Assembly: GCA_017960415.1 (NCBI GenBank)
Contig: JAGCZE010000251.1
Coordinates: 1-16,528, forward strand
DNA length: 16,528 nucleotides
Source of the DNA: Lachnospiraceae bacterium
GTDB taxonomy: Bacteria > Bacillota_A > Clostridia > Lachnospirales > Lachnospiraceae
Direction: 5' to 3'
Shown: positions 1 through 6,575 of the stretch, in pieces
Numbering within the stretch: the first letter of the stretch is position 1
Layout of the letters: the number at the start of each line of letters is the position of its first letter
Notes under the pieces: model-generated
What the model saw: only the letters and a program-made list of their open reading frames with translations
Databases searched by the model: none
Told to the model about the DNA's origin: nothing
Program-made: the position numbers and the translations under genes

Positions 1-441
1 CAGAAACAGAAGGAAGCCGAAGGTATTGCAGCTGTAGGACGTGCGGAAGCTGAAGCGATCCAGGCGAAGGGTCTTGCAGAGGCAGAAGCAATGGAGAAGA
101 AGGCACAGGCATATGCGAAGTACAACAATGCAGCGGTTACCGAAATGATCATCAATCAGCTGCCCGCTATCGCCAGAGAAGTTGCCGCTCCTATCGCTTC
201 GATCGACAAGATCACCGTTATTGACGGCGGTAACGGCGAGACCGGTGTAGGCAGTGTCGGAGGATATACTCCCGCTGTTATGGCGAAGGTATTCGAATCG
301 GTAAAGGAAACCACAGGCTTTGATCTTAAGGACATCCTGAAAGGATATACATACGACGCAAAGGTAAACCACAATATCAATGTGAGTGGGATAAACGCGG
401 CGGATGTGGCAGCAGGCACAGTAAAAGCTGAAGAAAAGTAA
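1..441 (+). CDS. Flotillin-like (SPFH) protein, C-terminal fragment
   Basis: The gene enters from the left edge in frame 1 with no start in the window; 146 residues remain before the TAA at 439-441. The first 40 or so visible residues are an Ala/Glu/Lys-rich coiled coil with repeated EAEA and AEAEA steps, as in the flotillin domain after the SPFH/band-7 domain. The tail is Gly-rich (DGGNGETGVGSVGG) and ends in a short hydrophilic segment, as in YuaG/FloT-type flotillins. Family members form oligomers on the inner face of the cytoplasmic membrane and organise fluid membrane microdomains. The SPFH domain and membrane hairpin lie outside the window, so this is a family call from the C-terminal half only. 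A terminator follows directly, so this is the last gene of its transcript. Confidence 0.85.
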   Translation, partial: QKQKEAEGIAAVGRAEAEAIQAKGLAEAEAMEKKAQAYAKYNNAAVTEMIINQLPAIAREVAAPIASIDKITVIDGGNGETGVGSVGGYTPAVMAKVFESVKETTGFDLKDILKGYTYDAKVNHNINVSGINAADVAAGTVKAEEK

Positions 442-462
442 ATATTTGAAACAGTGAATATA

Positions 463-530
463 TAGGGGGCTGTCATTGGGCCCCCTACCGTTCTTACGGT
501 AGGGTGTATACGGCAGCCCTCTATTTGTAT
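463..530 (+). terminator. Nested double-hairpin terminator after the flotillin gene
   Basis: An outer 12-bp stem pairs 463-474 with 512-523, including two G-U pairs. Inside it is a perfect 8-bp stem, 483-490 with 497-504 (ccctaccg/cggtaggg), with a 6-nt loop. The outer stem is followed by a short T-rich run (tatttgtat). It begins 21 nt after the flotillin stop. The U tract is weak, but the stems are long and GC-rich. Confidence 0.75.
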
Positions 531-569
531 AAAAATACATAAAATGCGAATTATGACAAAATATACATG

Positions 570-600
570 AATACTTGTGGATAATAACTAATACTTGATT
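570..600 (+). promoter_or_regulatory. Direct repeat and DnaA-box-like site upstream of the cyclase promoter
   Basis: The 8-mer aatacttg occurs at 570-577 and 590-597, exactly 20 bp apart (about two helical turns); the second copy overlaps the -35 element at 595-600. Between them, 576-584 reads TGTGGATAA, the reverse complement of the classic DnaA box TTATCCACA. The spacing suits an operator on one face of the helix, but no regulator can be named. Confidence 0.3.
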
Positions 601-623
601 ATCGGGGCATCATATTGTAGAAT
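595..623 (+). promoter_or_regulatory. Sigma-A type promoter for the diguanylate cyclase
   Basis: TTGATT at 595-600, a 17-bp spacer and TAGAAT at 618-623 fit a housekeeping promoter. Transcription would begin near 630, leaving a leader of about 95 nt before the GTG start at 725. I saw no recognisable riboswitch motif in that leader. Confidence 0.5.
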
Positions 624-724
624 TTTATATTAGAGTGATTATCCTTGATATGCAGATATTTTATGTATTGTCAGGACGATCACGGTATCTTTTTACGATG
701 TTTTTCATTTCCGGAGGATTAAAA

Positions 725-2077
725 GTGGATAAAAAAACAAAAAAAGGAATTTCCCTTCGCGAAATACTGATCTGGATGATAGTGATCATGGTGGTTATGG
801 GTGTTGTTGTCGGTTATTCCACATACCATCTGACATCGACATTTAATGACATCACCGACGCCGCAAATGAACATATAGAACTCGAAAAAGCCGCACATGA
901 GCTGATGGATGCTTCCGATTATCTTACCGAAAATGTTCAGAGATTCACGATCGACGGAGAAAGAAAATATCTTGAACAGTATTTTACAGAGGCTTTCGAA
1001 ACGAACAGGCGCGAAGAAGCAGTCGAAAAGATGGATACCGGTATAAAGACAGAGACCGCGCATAAGTATCTGAAAGAGGCCATGGCGAATTCTCTGGAAC
1101 TGATGGATCGTGAATATTATGCGATGCGGCTTGTGATAGAAGCCAAAGAGTATACCGATTATCCGGAAGTATTGAAGAATATCGAACTGACCGGGGAGGA
1201 CAAAAAACTCTCGGCCGATGAAAAAATGAGGCGTGCTTCTTCAATTGTACTCGACAGTGAATATTATGAACAGAAAAACAGTATCAGGAACTATTACAGG
1301 GAATGCATAGAAGAAGTTGATAAAATAATGTACAGTGCCGAAGGGTCGGAATTATCGTCACTGCATCGCGAATTGAAGATCGTCAGGATAGTGGTGATAG
1401 TTCAGACGCTTTTGATCTTCTTTATGATCTGGCTGACTTCGCATCTGGGAATAAACCCGATCCTGAATGCGGTGGACAGGATCAAAGAGGACAGTCCGAT
1501 CAGTGAAAAGGGCGCAAACGAATTCAAATACCTGGCTCAGGCATACAACAAGATGTATTCGAAGTACAAAAACAGTCTGGAACATCTGAATTATAAGGCT
1601 TCCCATGACGAGCTGACCGGGGCTTACAACCGTGCCGGTTACGAGCTTCTGCTGTCGACCATCGATATCGAATCGACATATATGATGCTTCTTGATGTTG
1701 ATAATTTTAAGACGATCAACGATACATACGGACATGAAACGGGCGACAGGGTTCTGATCAAGCTGGTCAGAGTACTGCAGAGCGTTTTCAGAGCAGATGA
1801 TCATATCTGCAGGATCGGCGGAGATGAGTTTGTTGTCTTCATGGTTCATTCCGATAATATCAATCGTAAATTCATAAAGGTTAAGATCGAACAGATCAAC
1901 CGTGAACTCGAAAATACCGATGACGGCCTACCGACGGTTTCGATCAGCATCGGGATCATGCACGGCAAGGAAGCCACGGACGTAACAGATCTGTTTGAAA
2001 TGACCGACTCGGCACTCTATGAGTCGAAGAAAAAAGGCAAGAACACTTATACATTCGTAACAGAAAAAAAAGAATAG
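725..2077 (+). CDS. Membrane-anchored diguanylate cyclase (GGDEF)
   Basis: This 450-residue protein should condense two GTP into c-di-GMP at the cytoplasmic membrane. A first membrane segment lies at about residues 14-36, followed by a roughly 180-residue helical extracellular sensor region of the four-helix-bundle kind, a second membrane segment at about 219-241, a short linker, and a GGDEF domain at about 291-447. The catalytic loop is intact (GGDEF, residues 365-369), the metal-binding region LLDVDNF is present, and an allosteric product-inhibition I-site (RADD, 356-359) sits at the canonical distance. The domain begins with the usual DELTGAYNR motif. The GTG start at 725 is chosen because GGAGG at 715-719 precedes it; the longer frame from 635 has no ribosome binding site and would extend across the region just after the promoter. 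No EAL or HD-GYP partner is nearby, and the sensed ligand is unknown. Confidence 0.92.
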   Translation: MDKKTKKGISLREILIWMIVIMVVMGVVVGYSTYHLTSTFNDITDAANEHIELEKAAHELMDASDYLTENVQRFTIDGERKYLEQYFTEAFETNRREEAVEKMDTGIKTETAHKYLKEAMANSLELMDREYYAMRLVIEAKEYTDYPEVLKNIELTGEDKKLSADEKMRRASSIVLDSEYYEQKNSIRNYYRECIEEVDKIMYSAEGSELSSLHRELKIVRIVVIVQTLLIFFMIWLTSHLGINPILNAVDRIKEDSPISEKGANEFKYLAQAYNKMYSKYKNSLEHLNYKASHDELTGAYNRAGYELLLSTIDIESTYMMLLDVDNFKTINDTYGHETGDRVLIKLVRVLQSVFRADDHICRIGGDEFVVFMVHSDNINRKFIKVKIEQINRELENTDDGLPTVSISIGIMHGKEATDVTDLFEMTDSALYESKKKGKNTYTFVTEKKE

Positions 2078-2100
2078 CGGGTTGTGAGGCTGCTTCGCGG

Positions 2101-2130
2101 AAGGCATGGGAATCTCCTGTGCCTTTTATT
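2101..2130 (+). terminator. Rho-independent terminator after the diguanylate cyclase
   Basis: A 10-bp stem pairs aaggcatggg (2101-2110) with cctgtgcctt (2116-2125), including two G-U pairs. The loop is 5 nt and a T-rich run follows. It begins 23 nt after the cyclase stop codon. Confidence 0.75.
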
Positions 2131-2172
2131 TATGGGGTTACCACTGATCCGATCAAGATGATCAGCTTGTTG

Positions 2173-2201
2173 TTGTATGTCATTGTCCGATGTGGTACAA
2201 T
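2173..2201 (+). promoter_or_regulatory. Extended -10 promoter at the head of the tsa gene cluster
   Basis: TTGTAT at 2173-2178, a 17-bp spacer, and TACAAT at 2196-2201 preceded by TGg (2193-2195) as an extended -10. It lies 38 bp before the ATG at 2240 and just after a terminator, so it is the probable start of the long gene run that follows. Just upstream, ctgatc and gatcag at about 2144-2165 form a short inverted repeat that could be an operator; this is weak. Confidence 0.6.
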
Positions 2202-2239
2202 AATTTTATATATAACAGATTACAAAGATGAGGTTTGAA

Positions 2240-2524
2240 ATGGAAGAACAGAAAAGATCGATCGCCGATATAGCACATATGGCGACTGTTTCCGAGGAGG
2301 AAGCGGAAGAACTGAGAAAAGAAGAGGAACGCGAAAGCGGAAATTCGGGAGCGTTTCTGGAACCGGATGATGAAACGATGCTGATAGACGGCATTGCCGA
2401 TCAGGAACCCGATGACGGCGAGCAGACCGCACTTAATGATGCGATATATGCCAAAAAAGAGGAAAAACCCCGCATGCAGCACACCGAGCCGGCTTATACG
2501 GTTACGGCGAGGCCTGAAGCGTAG
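2240..2524 (+). CDS. Small acidic protein of unknown function
   Basis: This 94-residue soluble protein is rich in Glu and Asp and has no membrane segment or signal peptide. I do not recognise a family. The first half is a predicted charged helix (EEEAEELRKEEERE); the second half is acidic and likely disordered. The ATG at 2240 is preferred over 2228 because tgagg at 2229-2233 is spaced correctly for it. The stop lies 3 nt before the ATG of the YcxB-like gene, so the two are very probably translationally coupled. It is the first gene after the promoter at 2173-2201. The reading frame has a plausible start, ribosome binding site and coupling, which supports a real gene despite the low-complexity composition. 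Confidence 0.7.
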   Translation: MEEQKRSIADIAHMATVSEEEAEELRKEEERESGNSGAFLEPDDETMLIDGIADQEPDDGEQTALNDAIYAKKEEKPRMQHTEPAYTVTARPEA

Positions 2525-2527
2525 GAA

Positions 2528-2998
2528 ATGTTTGATTTTATGATGTATCATACCTATCATAATCCGGCCGGTATCCTGTCGGTACTGATAGGCATAGGAG
2601 CAATCGTTGCACTCGTTTTCAATCTGATCAACAAGGGCGAGATGATGGTGACGGTTCTTTTGGGCGTCATAATCGTGATGTTCCTTGCCAACAGTCCTAT
2701 CACGATATGGTACAGGGCCAAGAAGCAGGCGGAACTGATCTCCGACAGCGCCAATACGATCACTTATACTTTCAGCAGCACCGGTCTTGATATGACCAGA
2801 GGCAAGGAATATGCCGCTTATGAGTGGAGCAGGATAGAAAAGGTGATTGAAGCAAAAGAGTGCTATTATTTCTATCTGACCAAGAATTCGGCGTTCGTGC
2901 TGCCCAAGAGCAATCTGGCCGGCAACGAAACAGGTTTCAGGAGAATACTGGCAGGCTGCGGAGCCAAGAAGGTCAAGCTGATGAAGGAAGCGGATTGA
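2528..2998 (+). CDS. YcxB-like two-pass membrane protein
   Basis: This 156-residue protein has two adjacent membrane segments (about residues 17-36 and 40-58) followed by a cytoplasmic domain resembling the YcxB-like family: a hydrophobic beta segment with FSSTGLDMTRG, a conserved Trp in YEWSRIEKVIE, then YYFYLTKNSAFVLPKS. The order 'TF..GL....G......W..I..V.E....Y.FYL....A..LPK' is the family signature. The function of the family is not established. The start follows the preceding stop by 3 nt, which implies coupling. The last codons (encoding MKEAD) are copied twice immediately downstream as 17-bp repeats. Confidence 0.8.
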   Translation: MFDFMMYHTYHNPAGILSVLIGIGAIVALVFNLINKGEMMVTVLLGVIIVMFLANSPITIWYRAKKQAELISDSANTITYTFSSTGLDMTRGKEYAAYEWSRIEKVIEAKECYYFYLTKNSAFVLPKSNLAGNETGFRRILAGCGAKKVKLMKEAD

Positions 2999-3034
2999 TC
3001 ATGAAAGCGGACTGATCATGAAAGCGGACTGATC
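2981..3034 (+). repeat. Tandem copies of the ycxB-like gene end (17-20 bp units)
   Basis: The last 20 bp of the upstream coding region and stop (2981-3000) are followed by two identical 17-bp units, 3001-3017 and 3018-3034. Each unit reads ATG AAA GCG GAC TGA TC, a four-codon ORF with stop, the stops lying in TGATCA palindromes. The array fills most of the gap before tsaE. Confidence 0.85.
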
Positions 3035-3069
3035 AAGTCGGTTTATTTGGAAATTTGGAGGATATCCGG

Positions 3070-3486
3070 ATGATATACGAAAGCAGCTCGGCACAGGATA
3101 CCTTTGATTTTGGTGCCGAACTCGGAAAAAAGGCTTTTCCCGGACAGGTGATATGTCTTGACGGCGATCTCGGAACCGGGAAAACAGTCCTGACAAAGGG
3201 CATTGCTGCGGGACTCGGGATCGAAGAGCCTGTGGTCAGCCCTACATTTACCATAGTACAGATATATGAGCAGGGGAGGATTCCGCTGTATCATTTTGAT
3301 GTTTACAGGATTGACGATCCCGATGAGATGGAAGAGATCGGTTATCGTGAATATTTCTACGGGGACGGTCTTACAATCATTGAGTGGTCGGAGCTGATCG
3401 AGGACATATTACCGAAGGATGCGATGAGGATAAAGATCAGCAAGAATCCTTCGAAGGGCTTCGATTACAGGAAGATCGAATATTGA
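3070..3486 (+). CDS. tsaE: tRNA t6A synthesis ATPase TsaE
   Basis: TsaE is the small ATPase that works with TsaB and TsaD to transfer the threonylcarbamoyl group made by TsaC/TsaC2 onto A37 of tRNAs that read ANN codons. The 138-residue product has a Walker A loop GDLGTGKT (residues 32-39), the family motif SPTFTIVQIY, the LYHFDVYRID segment and the Trp-containing IIEWSE element. Length is normal for the family. The ATG at 3070 follows GGAGG (3057-3061) by 8 nt; the in-frame TTG at 3055 lies partly before that site and is unlikely. It heads a tsaE-tsaB-rimI order typical of Firmicutes. The 71-nt gap upstream is mostly the tandem repeat. Confidence 0.95.
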   Translation: MIYESSSAQDTFDFGAELGKKAFPGQVICLDGDLGTGKTVLTKGIAAGLGIEEPVVSPTFTIVQIYEQGRIPLYHFDVYRIDDPDEMEEIGYREYFYGDGLTIIEWSELIEDILPKDAMRIKISKNPSKGFDYRKIEY

Positions 3487-3567
3487 ACCAAAGTTTGCAT
3501 GCAGATTTTGTGGATCCGGTGATCTACAGAATGATCATAAAACTGTGAAATTGGAGATACAGTAAAA

Positions 3568-4299
3568 ATGCTGATATTGGGAATAGAAAGTTCGTCGCTG
3601 GTGGCTTCGGCTGCATTACTGAGCGATGAGAAGCTGATCGCGGAATATACGGTCAATAATACGCTTACGCATTCGCAGACTCTGATGCCGATGATAGAGG
3701 CGGTCATGAAGAGTGCGGGGATCGAGCCCGAAGAGCTTGATGCGATCGCGATTTCCCGGGGACCGGGTTCATTTACGGGATTGCGTATAGGCTCGGCTAC
3801 CGCGAAGGGACTCGGGCTGGCCCTTGATAAGCCCCTTGCCGAAGTTCCGACGCTCAAAGCCATGGCTTACGGGTTGTTTGGGATCACGGACAGGATCATC
3901 TGTCCGATAATGGACGCAAGAAGGTCTGAGGTCTATTCGGGGGCTTATGTGTTCAGGGACGATAAGCTCCAAACGATATTGGATGAAAATGCCGGACCCG
4001 TCGACGAGCTGACAGGGCAGCTGGATCAGATTGTTGAAGGCTCGGAAGGTACCTACAGCGGTGTGATCTTTTTGGGAGACGGCGTTCCGCCCTACAGGAA
4101 CATCATTGCCGAGAAAATGAAGGCCGGGTATTCTTTTGCACCCGGGTTCCTGTCGAGGCAGCGGGCGGCTTCCGTAGCGGCTCTCGGCATGGAGATGTTC
4201 AGGGAAGGAAAGACTGTTCCGGCAGAGGAACATGCACCGGTATATCTGCGCGCTTCACAGGCGGAGAGGGAAGCCGGCAGGAAGCAGCCGGGTGAGTAA
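3568..4299 (+). CDS. tsaB: t6A synthesis scaffold protein TsaB
   Basis: This 243-residue protein has the ASKHA-like N-terminal fold starting LILGIESSS and the TsaB hallmark SRGPGSFTGLRIG followed by SATAKGLGLA, then a degenerate C-terminal half. TsaB has no catalytic site; it dimerises with TsaD and recruits TsaE to form the t6A synthase. Its length is close to E. coli YeaZ. A GGAG lies about 10 nt before the ATG. It sits 81 nt after tsaE and 70 nt before rimI, with no terminator or clear promoter in either gap. The true metal-binding paralogue, tsaD, lies about 2.3 kb downstream. Confidence 0.95.
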   Translation: MLILGIESSSLVASAALLSDEKLIAEYTVNNTLTHSQTLMPMIEAVMKSAGIEPEELDAIAISRGPGSFTGLRIGSATAKGLGLALDKPLAEVPTLKAMAYGLFGITDRIICPIMDARRSEVYSGAYVFRDDKLQTILDENAGPVDELTGQLDQIVEGSEGTYSGVIFLGDGVPPYRNIIAEKMKAGYSFAPGFLSRQRAASVAALGMEMFREGKTVPAEEHAPVYLRASQAEREAGRKQPGE

Positions 4300-4369
4300 G
4301 CAATATGCGGAGCGGGCACAACGCCTGTTATTCTGAATGAAAAACCATCAACAGGGAGTAAGACCGAGT

Positions 4370-4819
4370 ATGAATTACAGAACGATGAAGCTCTCGGATC
4401 TGTTTACGATCGGGGATATGGAACGCCGTATTTTTAATGATCCATGGTCTGTATCGTCATGCCGCGGAGCACTTGAGAATCCTTGCGTCCATGCGGTTGT
4501 AGCCGAAGATGAGGAAGGTATTGCGGGATACGCATTTTTGATGGGGACTCAGGATGAGGCAGAAATACTGCGTATCGCGGTGGATCCCGATAAGCGCCGC
4601 AAGCATATCGGAAGCGCGCTTATGGACGAATTGCTCGACTTTGGCGACAATGAGGGATATGTGAGCATTTTCCTTGAGGTCAGGGAGAGCAATGAGGCTG
4701 CGCGGGCACTTTACGAGAAGAGCGGATTTGATACTATAGGAAAAAGGGTCGACTATTACAGGAATCCCGTTGAGGATGCAGTGATAATGGAACTCGTCTA
4801 TAACGATGAGGAAATGTGA
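4370..4819 (+). CDS. rimI: GNAT N-acetyltransferase, RimI-like
   Basis: This 149-residue GNAT protein carries the acetyl-CoA pyrophosphate-binding loop RRKHIGSALM and the beta4-beta5 region FLEVRESNEAARALYEKSGF typical of RimI, the enzyme that acetylates the N-terminus of ribosomal protein S18. The C-terminal DYYRNPVEDAVIMEL matches RimI tails. In many Firmicutes rimI is fused to or placed beside tsaB/tsaD, as here. The ATG at 4370 is preferred over 4337: it is preceded by GGGAG at 4354-4358, although the spacing (11 nt) is a little long, and the extra 11 residues of the longer form match nothing in the family. The substrate in Firmicutes may be broader than S18. Confidence 0.88.
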   Translation: MNYRTMKLSDLFTIGDMERRIFNDPWSVSSCRGALENPCVHAVVAEDEEGIAGYAFLMGTQDEAEILRIAVDPDKRRKHIGSALMDELLDFGDNEGYVSIFLEVRESNEAARALYEKSGFDTIGKRVDYYRNPVEDAVIMELVYNDEEM

Positions 4820-4857
4820 GACCAAATGTTTTGAATAAAAGGAGATTTTGATAAATT

Positions 4858-5769
4858 ATGTTGGATGTATGTCTGCTCGGCACGGGCGGAATGATGCCGC
4901 TGCCTTACAGAAGGCTGACAGCGCTGATGTTGAGACTGAACGGCAAAGGAATACTGATCGACTGCGGAGAAGGAACGCAGGTCGGGATCAGGGCAAAGGG
5001 CTGGAGTTTTCATGATATTGATGTGATCTGCATTACCCATTTTCATGCGGATCATGTGAGCGGATTGCCCGGCCTGCTGCTTTCGATCGGCAATTCCGAG
5101 AGAACCGAGCCGGTTACGATAATCGGACCGAAAGGTCTTGAAAGAGTAGTCAGGGCATTAAGGACCATTGCCCCGGAGCTGCCGTTTGATATAGAACTGC
5201 TTGAGATAGAAGGAAATACACAGACATTTGAGATAGCGGGATGCAGGATCGAGACTTTCAGGGTCGATCACAATGTTATATGTTACGGCTACAATGTTAT
5301 GATCGACCGCAAGGGAAAGTTCGATCCCGAAAAGGCCGCGGCCAACAATGTTCCGATGAAACTGTGGAGCAGGCTGCAGAAGGGCGCCGAGATCGATCTG
5401 GACGGAGTTCATTATACTTCGGATATGATCCTCGGACCTGAAAGAAAGGGACTTAAGGTTACATATTGTACGGATTCGAGACCGGTTAAGGTAATCAGTG
5501 AAGCTGCAAAGGATGCGGATCTTTTCATTTGCGAAGGAATGTACGGTGAGCCCGGTTCCGAAGAGAGGGCGAAAGAACACAAGCATATGTGTTATGCGGA
5601 GGCGGCGAGGCTTGCAGCGGCCGCTCAGCCCAAGGAAATGTGGCTGACCCATTACAGCCCGGCTACCGCGAAGCCTGAAGAATTTGTGGATGTGGCAAGA
5701 GCGATTTTTCCGAATACCATCGCTGCAAAGGATCTGAGGAGCGTATCTTTGCAGTTTGAGGACGAATGA
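4858..5769 (+). CDS. rnz: Ribonuclease Z (tRNA 3'-end endonuclease)
   Basis: This 303-residue metallo-beta-lactamase-fold protein matches RNase Z, which cuts tRNA precursors 3' of the discriminator base. Zinc ligands are visible in order: HFHADH (residues 61-66), His138 in the RVDHNVICYGY region, Asp206 in CTDSRP, and His265 in THYSP. The KGWSFHDIDVICITH and GLPGLLLS segments are typical of the family, and the length matches the short RNase Z form. The EHKHM segment near 240-244 corresponds to the conserved His of motif IV. A GGAG sits before the ATG. Placement within a t6A gene cluster supports a role in tRNA maturation. Another MBL phosphodiesterase (ElaC/BN type) cannot be fully excluded. 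Confidence 0.9.
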   Translation: MLDVCLLGTGGMMPLPYRRLTALMLRLNGKGILIDCGEGTQVGIRAKGWSFHDIDVICITHFHADHVSGLPGLLLSIGNSERTEPVTIIGPKGLERVVRALRTIAPELPFDIELLEIEGNTQTFEIAGCRIETFRVDHNVICYGYNVMIDRKGKFDPEKAAANNVPMKLWSRLQKGAEIDLDGVHYTSDMILGPERKGLKVTYCTDSRPVKVISEAAKDADLFICEGMYGEPGSEERAKEHKHMCYAEAARLAAAAQPKEMWLTHYSPATAKPEEFVDVARAIFPNTIAAKDLRSVSLQFEDE

Positions 5770-5826
5770 TCGTTGTAAAAGGCCGCAGATGAACGGCATA
5801 TTATTGATGATACATGAGGTTGGGAT

Positions 5827-6426
5827 ATGAAGAAGTCAAAGGTTGGTATCGGTGGCACGATCTTTATAGTGATCGTGGTCGCTGCCTTGATCGTCGGGCT
5901 GTATATGCTGATCACCCGGAATAAGGACAGCGACAAGCTTGAAGCGAATGTTGCCGTGACCGAGTATTCCTCGCTGAAACAGCGGAATCTGATACAGAAT
6001 TATCCGCAGACCGCCAGAGAGGTCGTAAAGATGTACTGCCGCATCACAAAATGCCTGTACAACGAAGATCTTTCGGAGTCTCAGATAGAAGACCTGGTTG
6101 ATATGCTGAGGATTCTCTACAGCGACGAACTTCTTGACCAGAATCCGCTCAACGATATGATCGGGCTCGTAAAGGGCGATATCCAGAATTACAAGAGACT
6201 CTCAAGGACTATCAACAGCTACAGCATCGATGATTCGGGCGATATCGTGTATGTTCGTACCACCAATCCGGCCAAGGCTACGGTAAATATGTATTTTACG
6301 ATCAAAGAGGGTACGGGGTTCAATCGTGCCTATGAGGAAATATTGCTGGTGGAAGTTGAGGAGAATGTTTGGAAGATCCTCGGCTGGAGGGCAAGTGAAG
6401 ATACTTCACTGAAGAAAGCGGAGTGA
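5827..6426 (+). CDS. Single-pass membrane protein of unknown function
   Basis: This 199-residue protein has one N-terminal membrane segment (about residues 8-30, preceded by MKKSK) and a soluble domain of about 165 residues, most likely extracytoplasmic. The domain begins with a helical region (YPQTAREVVKMYCRI...LYNEDLSESQIEDLVDMLRILYSDELL) and ends with a beta-rich part finishing in VWKILGW, an arrangement reminiscent of NTF2-like folds. I believe similar proteins of unknown function occur in Lachnospiraceae beside tsaD, but I cannot name the family with confidence. The start follows gagg by a suitable distance. Its last codons seed a 35-bp tandem repeat downstream. Confidence 0.8.
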   Translation: MKKSKVGIGGTIFIVIVVAALIVGLYMLITRNKDSDKLEANVAVTEYSSLKQRNLIQNYPQTAREVVKMYCRITKCLYNEDLSESQIEDLVDMLRILYSDELLDQNPLNDMIGLVKGDIQNYKRLSRTINSYSIDDSGDIVYVRTTNPAKATVNMYFTIKEGTGFNRAYEEILLVEVEENVWKILGWRASEDTSLKKAE

Positions 6427-6528
6427 ACGGAAGATGTTCTTTGCTGAGGAAGGCGGAGTGAACAGAAGCTGTTTTCTGCTGAGGAAAGCGGAGTGAACGG
6501 AAGATGTTCCTTGCCGGGGAAGGCGGAG
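6409..6528 (+). repeat. 35-bp tandem repeat copying the gene end before tsaD
   Basis: Three full 35-bp units (6409-6443, 6444-6478, 6479-6513) and a partial fourth (6514 to about 6528). Units 1 and 3 differ at 2 of 35 positions by my count; units 1 and 2 at 6. Unit 1 includes the last codons and TGA of the upstream gene. Each full unit carries GCGGAG directly followed by TGA; units 1 and 3 also carry an ATG 10 nt after the GGAG. Confidence 0.85.
6434..6496 (+). other. Possible 20-codon leader ORF inside the 35-bp repeats
   Basis: An ATG in repeat unit 1 opens a 20-codon frame that closes at the TGA of unit 3. A GGAG overlapping the stop of the upstream gene lies 10 nt before the ATG, and the next ATG (6504, in frame with tsaD) follows 7 nt after its stop. 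The geometry suits termination-reinitiation, but it may be a by-product of the repeat. Confidence 0.2.
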
Positions 6529-6575
6529 AAATACAGGCAAAGTACCTGCCGGAAAAGCAGAACGTGACGGGAAAT

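Noticed and set aside
630..724. Leader of the diguanylate cyclase considered as a c-di-GMP riboswitch
   Set aside because: I could not find the conserved core of the GEMM-I class or a terminator/anti-terminator pair.
3487..3567. Possible promoter before tsaB (ttgtgg plus downstream A/T-rich hexamers)
   Set aside because: No -10 hexamer at a 16-18 bp distance; the gap is better treated as within an operon.
5241..5441. 66-codon + strand frame inside RNase Z
   Set aside because: It overlaps the RNase Z coding sequence in another frame, with no ribosome binding site and no recognisable motif.
5158..5799. 213-codon minus-strand frame opposite RNase Z
   Set aside because: The + strand frame has all RNase Z metal ligands; the antisense protein is motif-free.
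6409..6528. Repeats considered as a CRISPR array
   Set aside because: Units are directly adjacent with no unique spacers, unequal similarity and translation signals; no cas gene is present.
6504..6575. N-terminal extension of TsaD from the ATG at 6504
   Set aside because: It lies partly inside the tandem repeat and adds residues not found in the TsaD family, although a GGAG is present; retained only as an alternative start.
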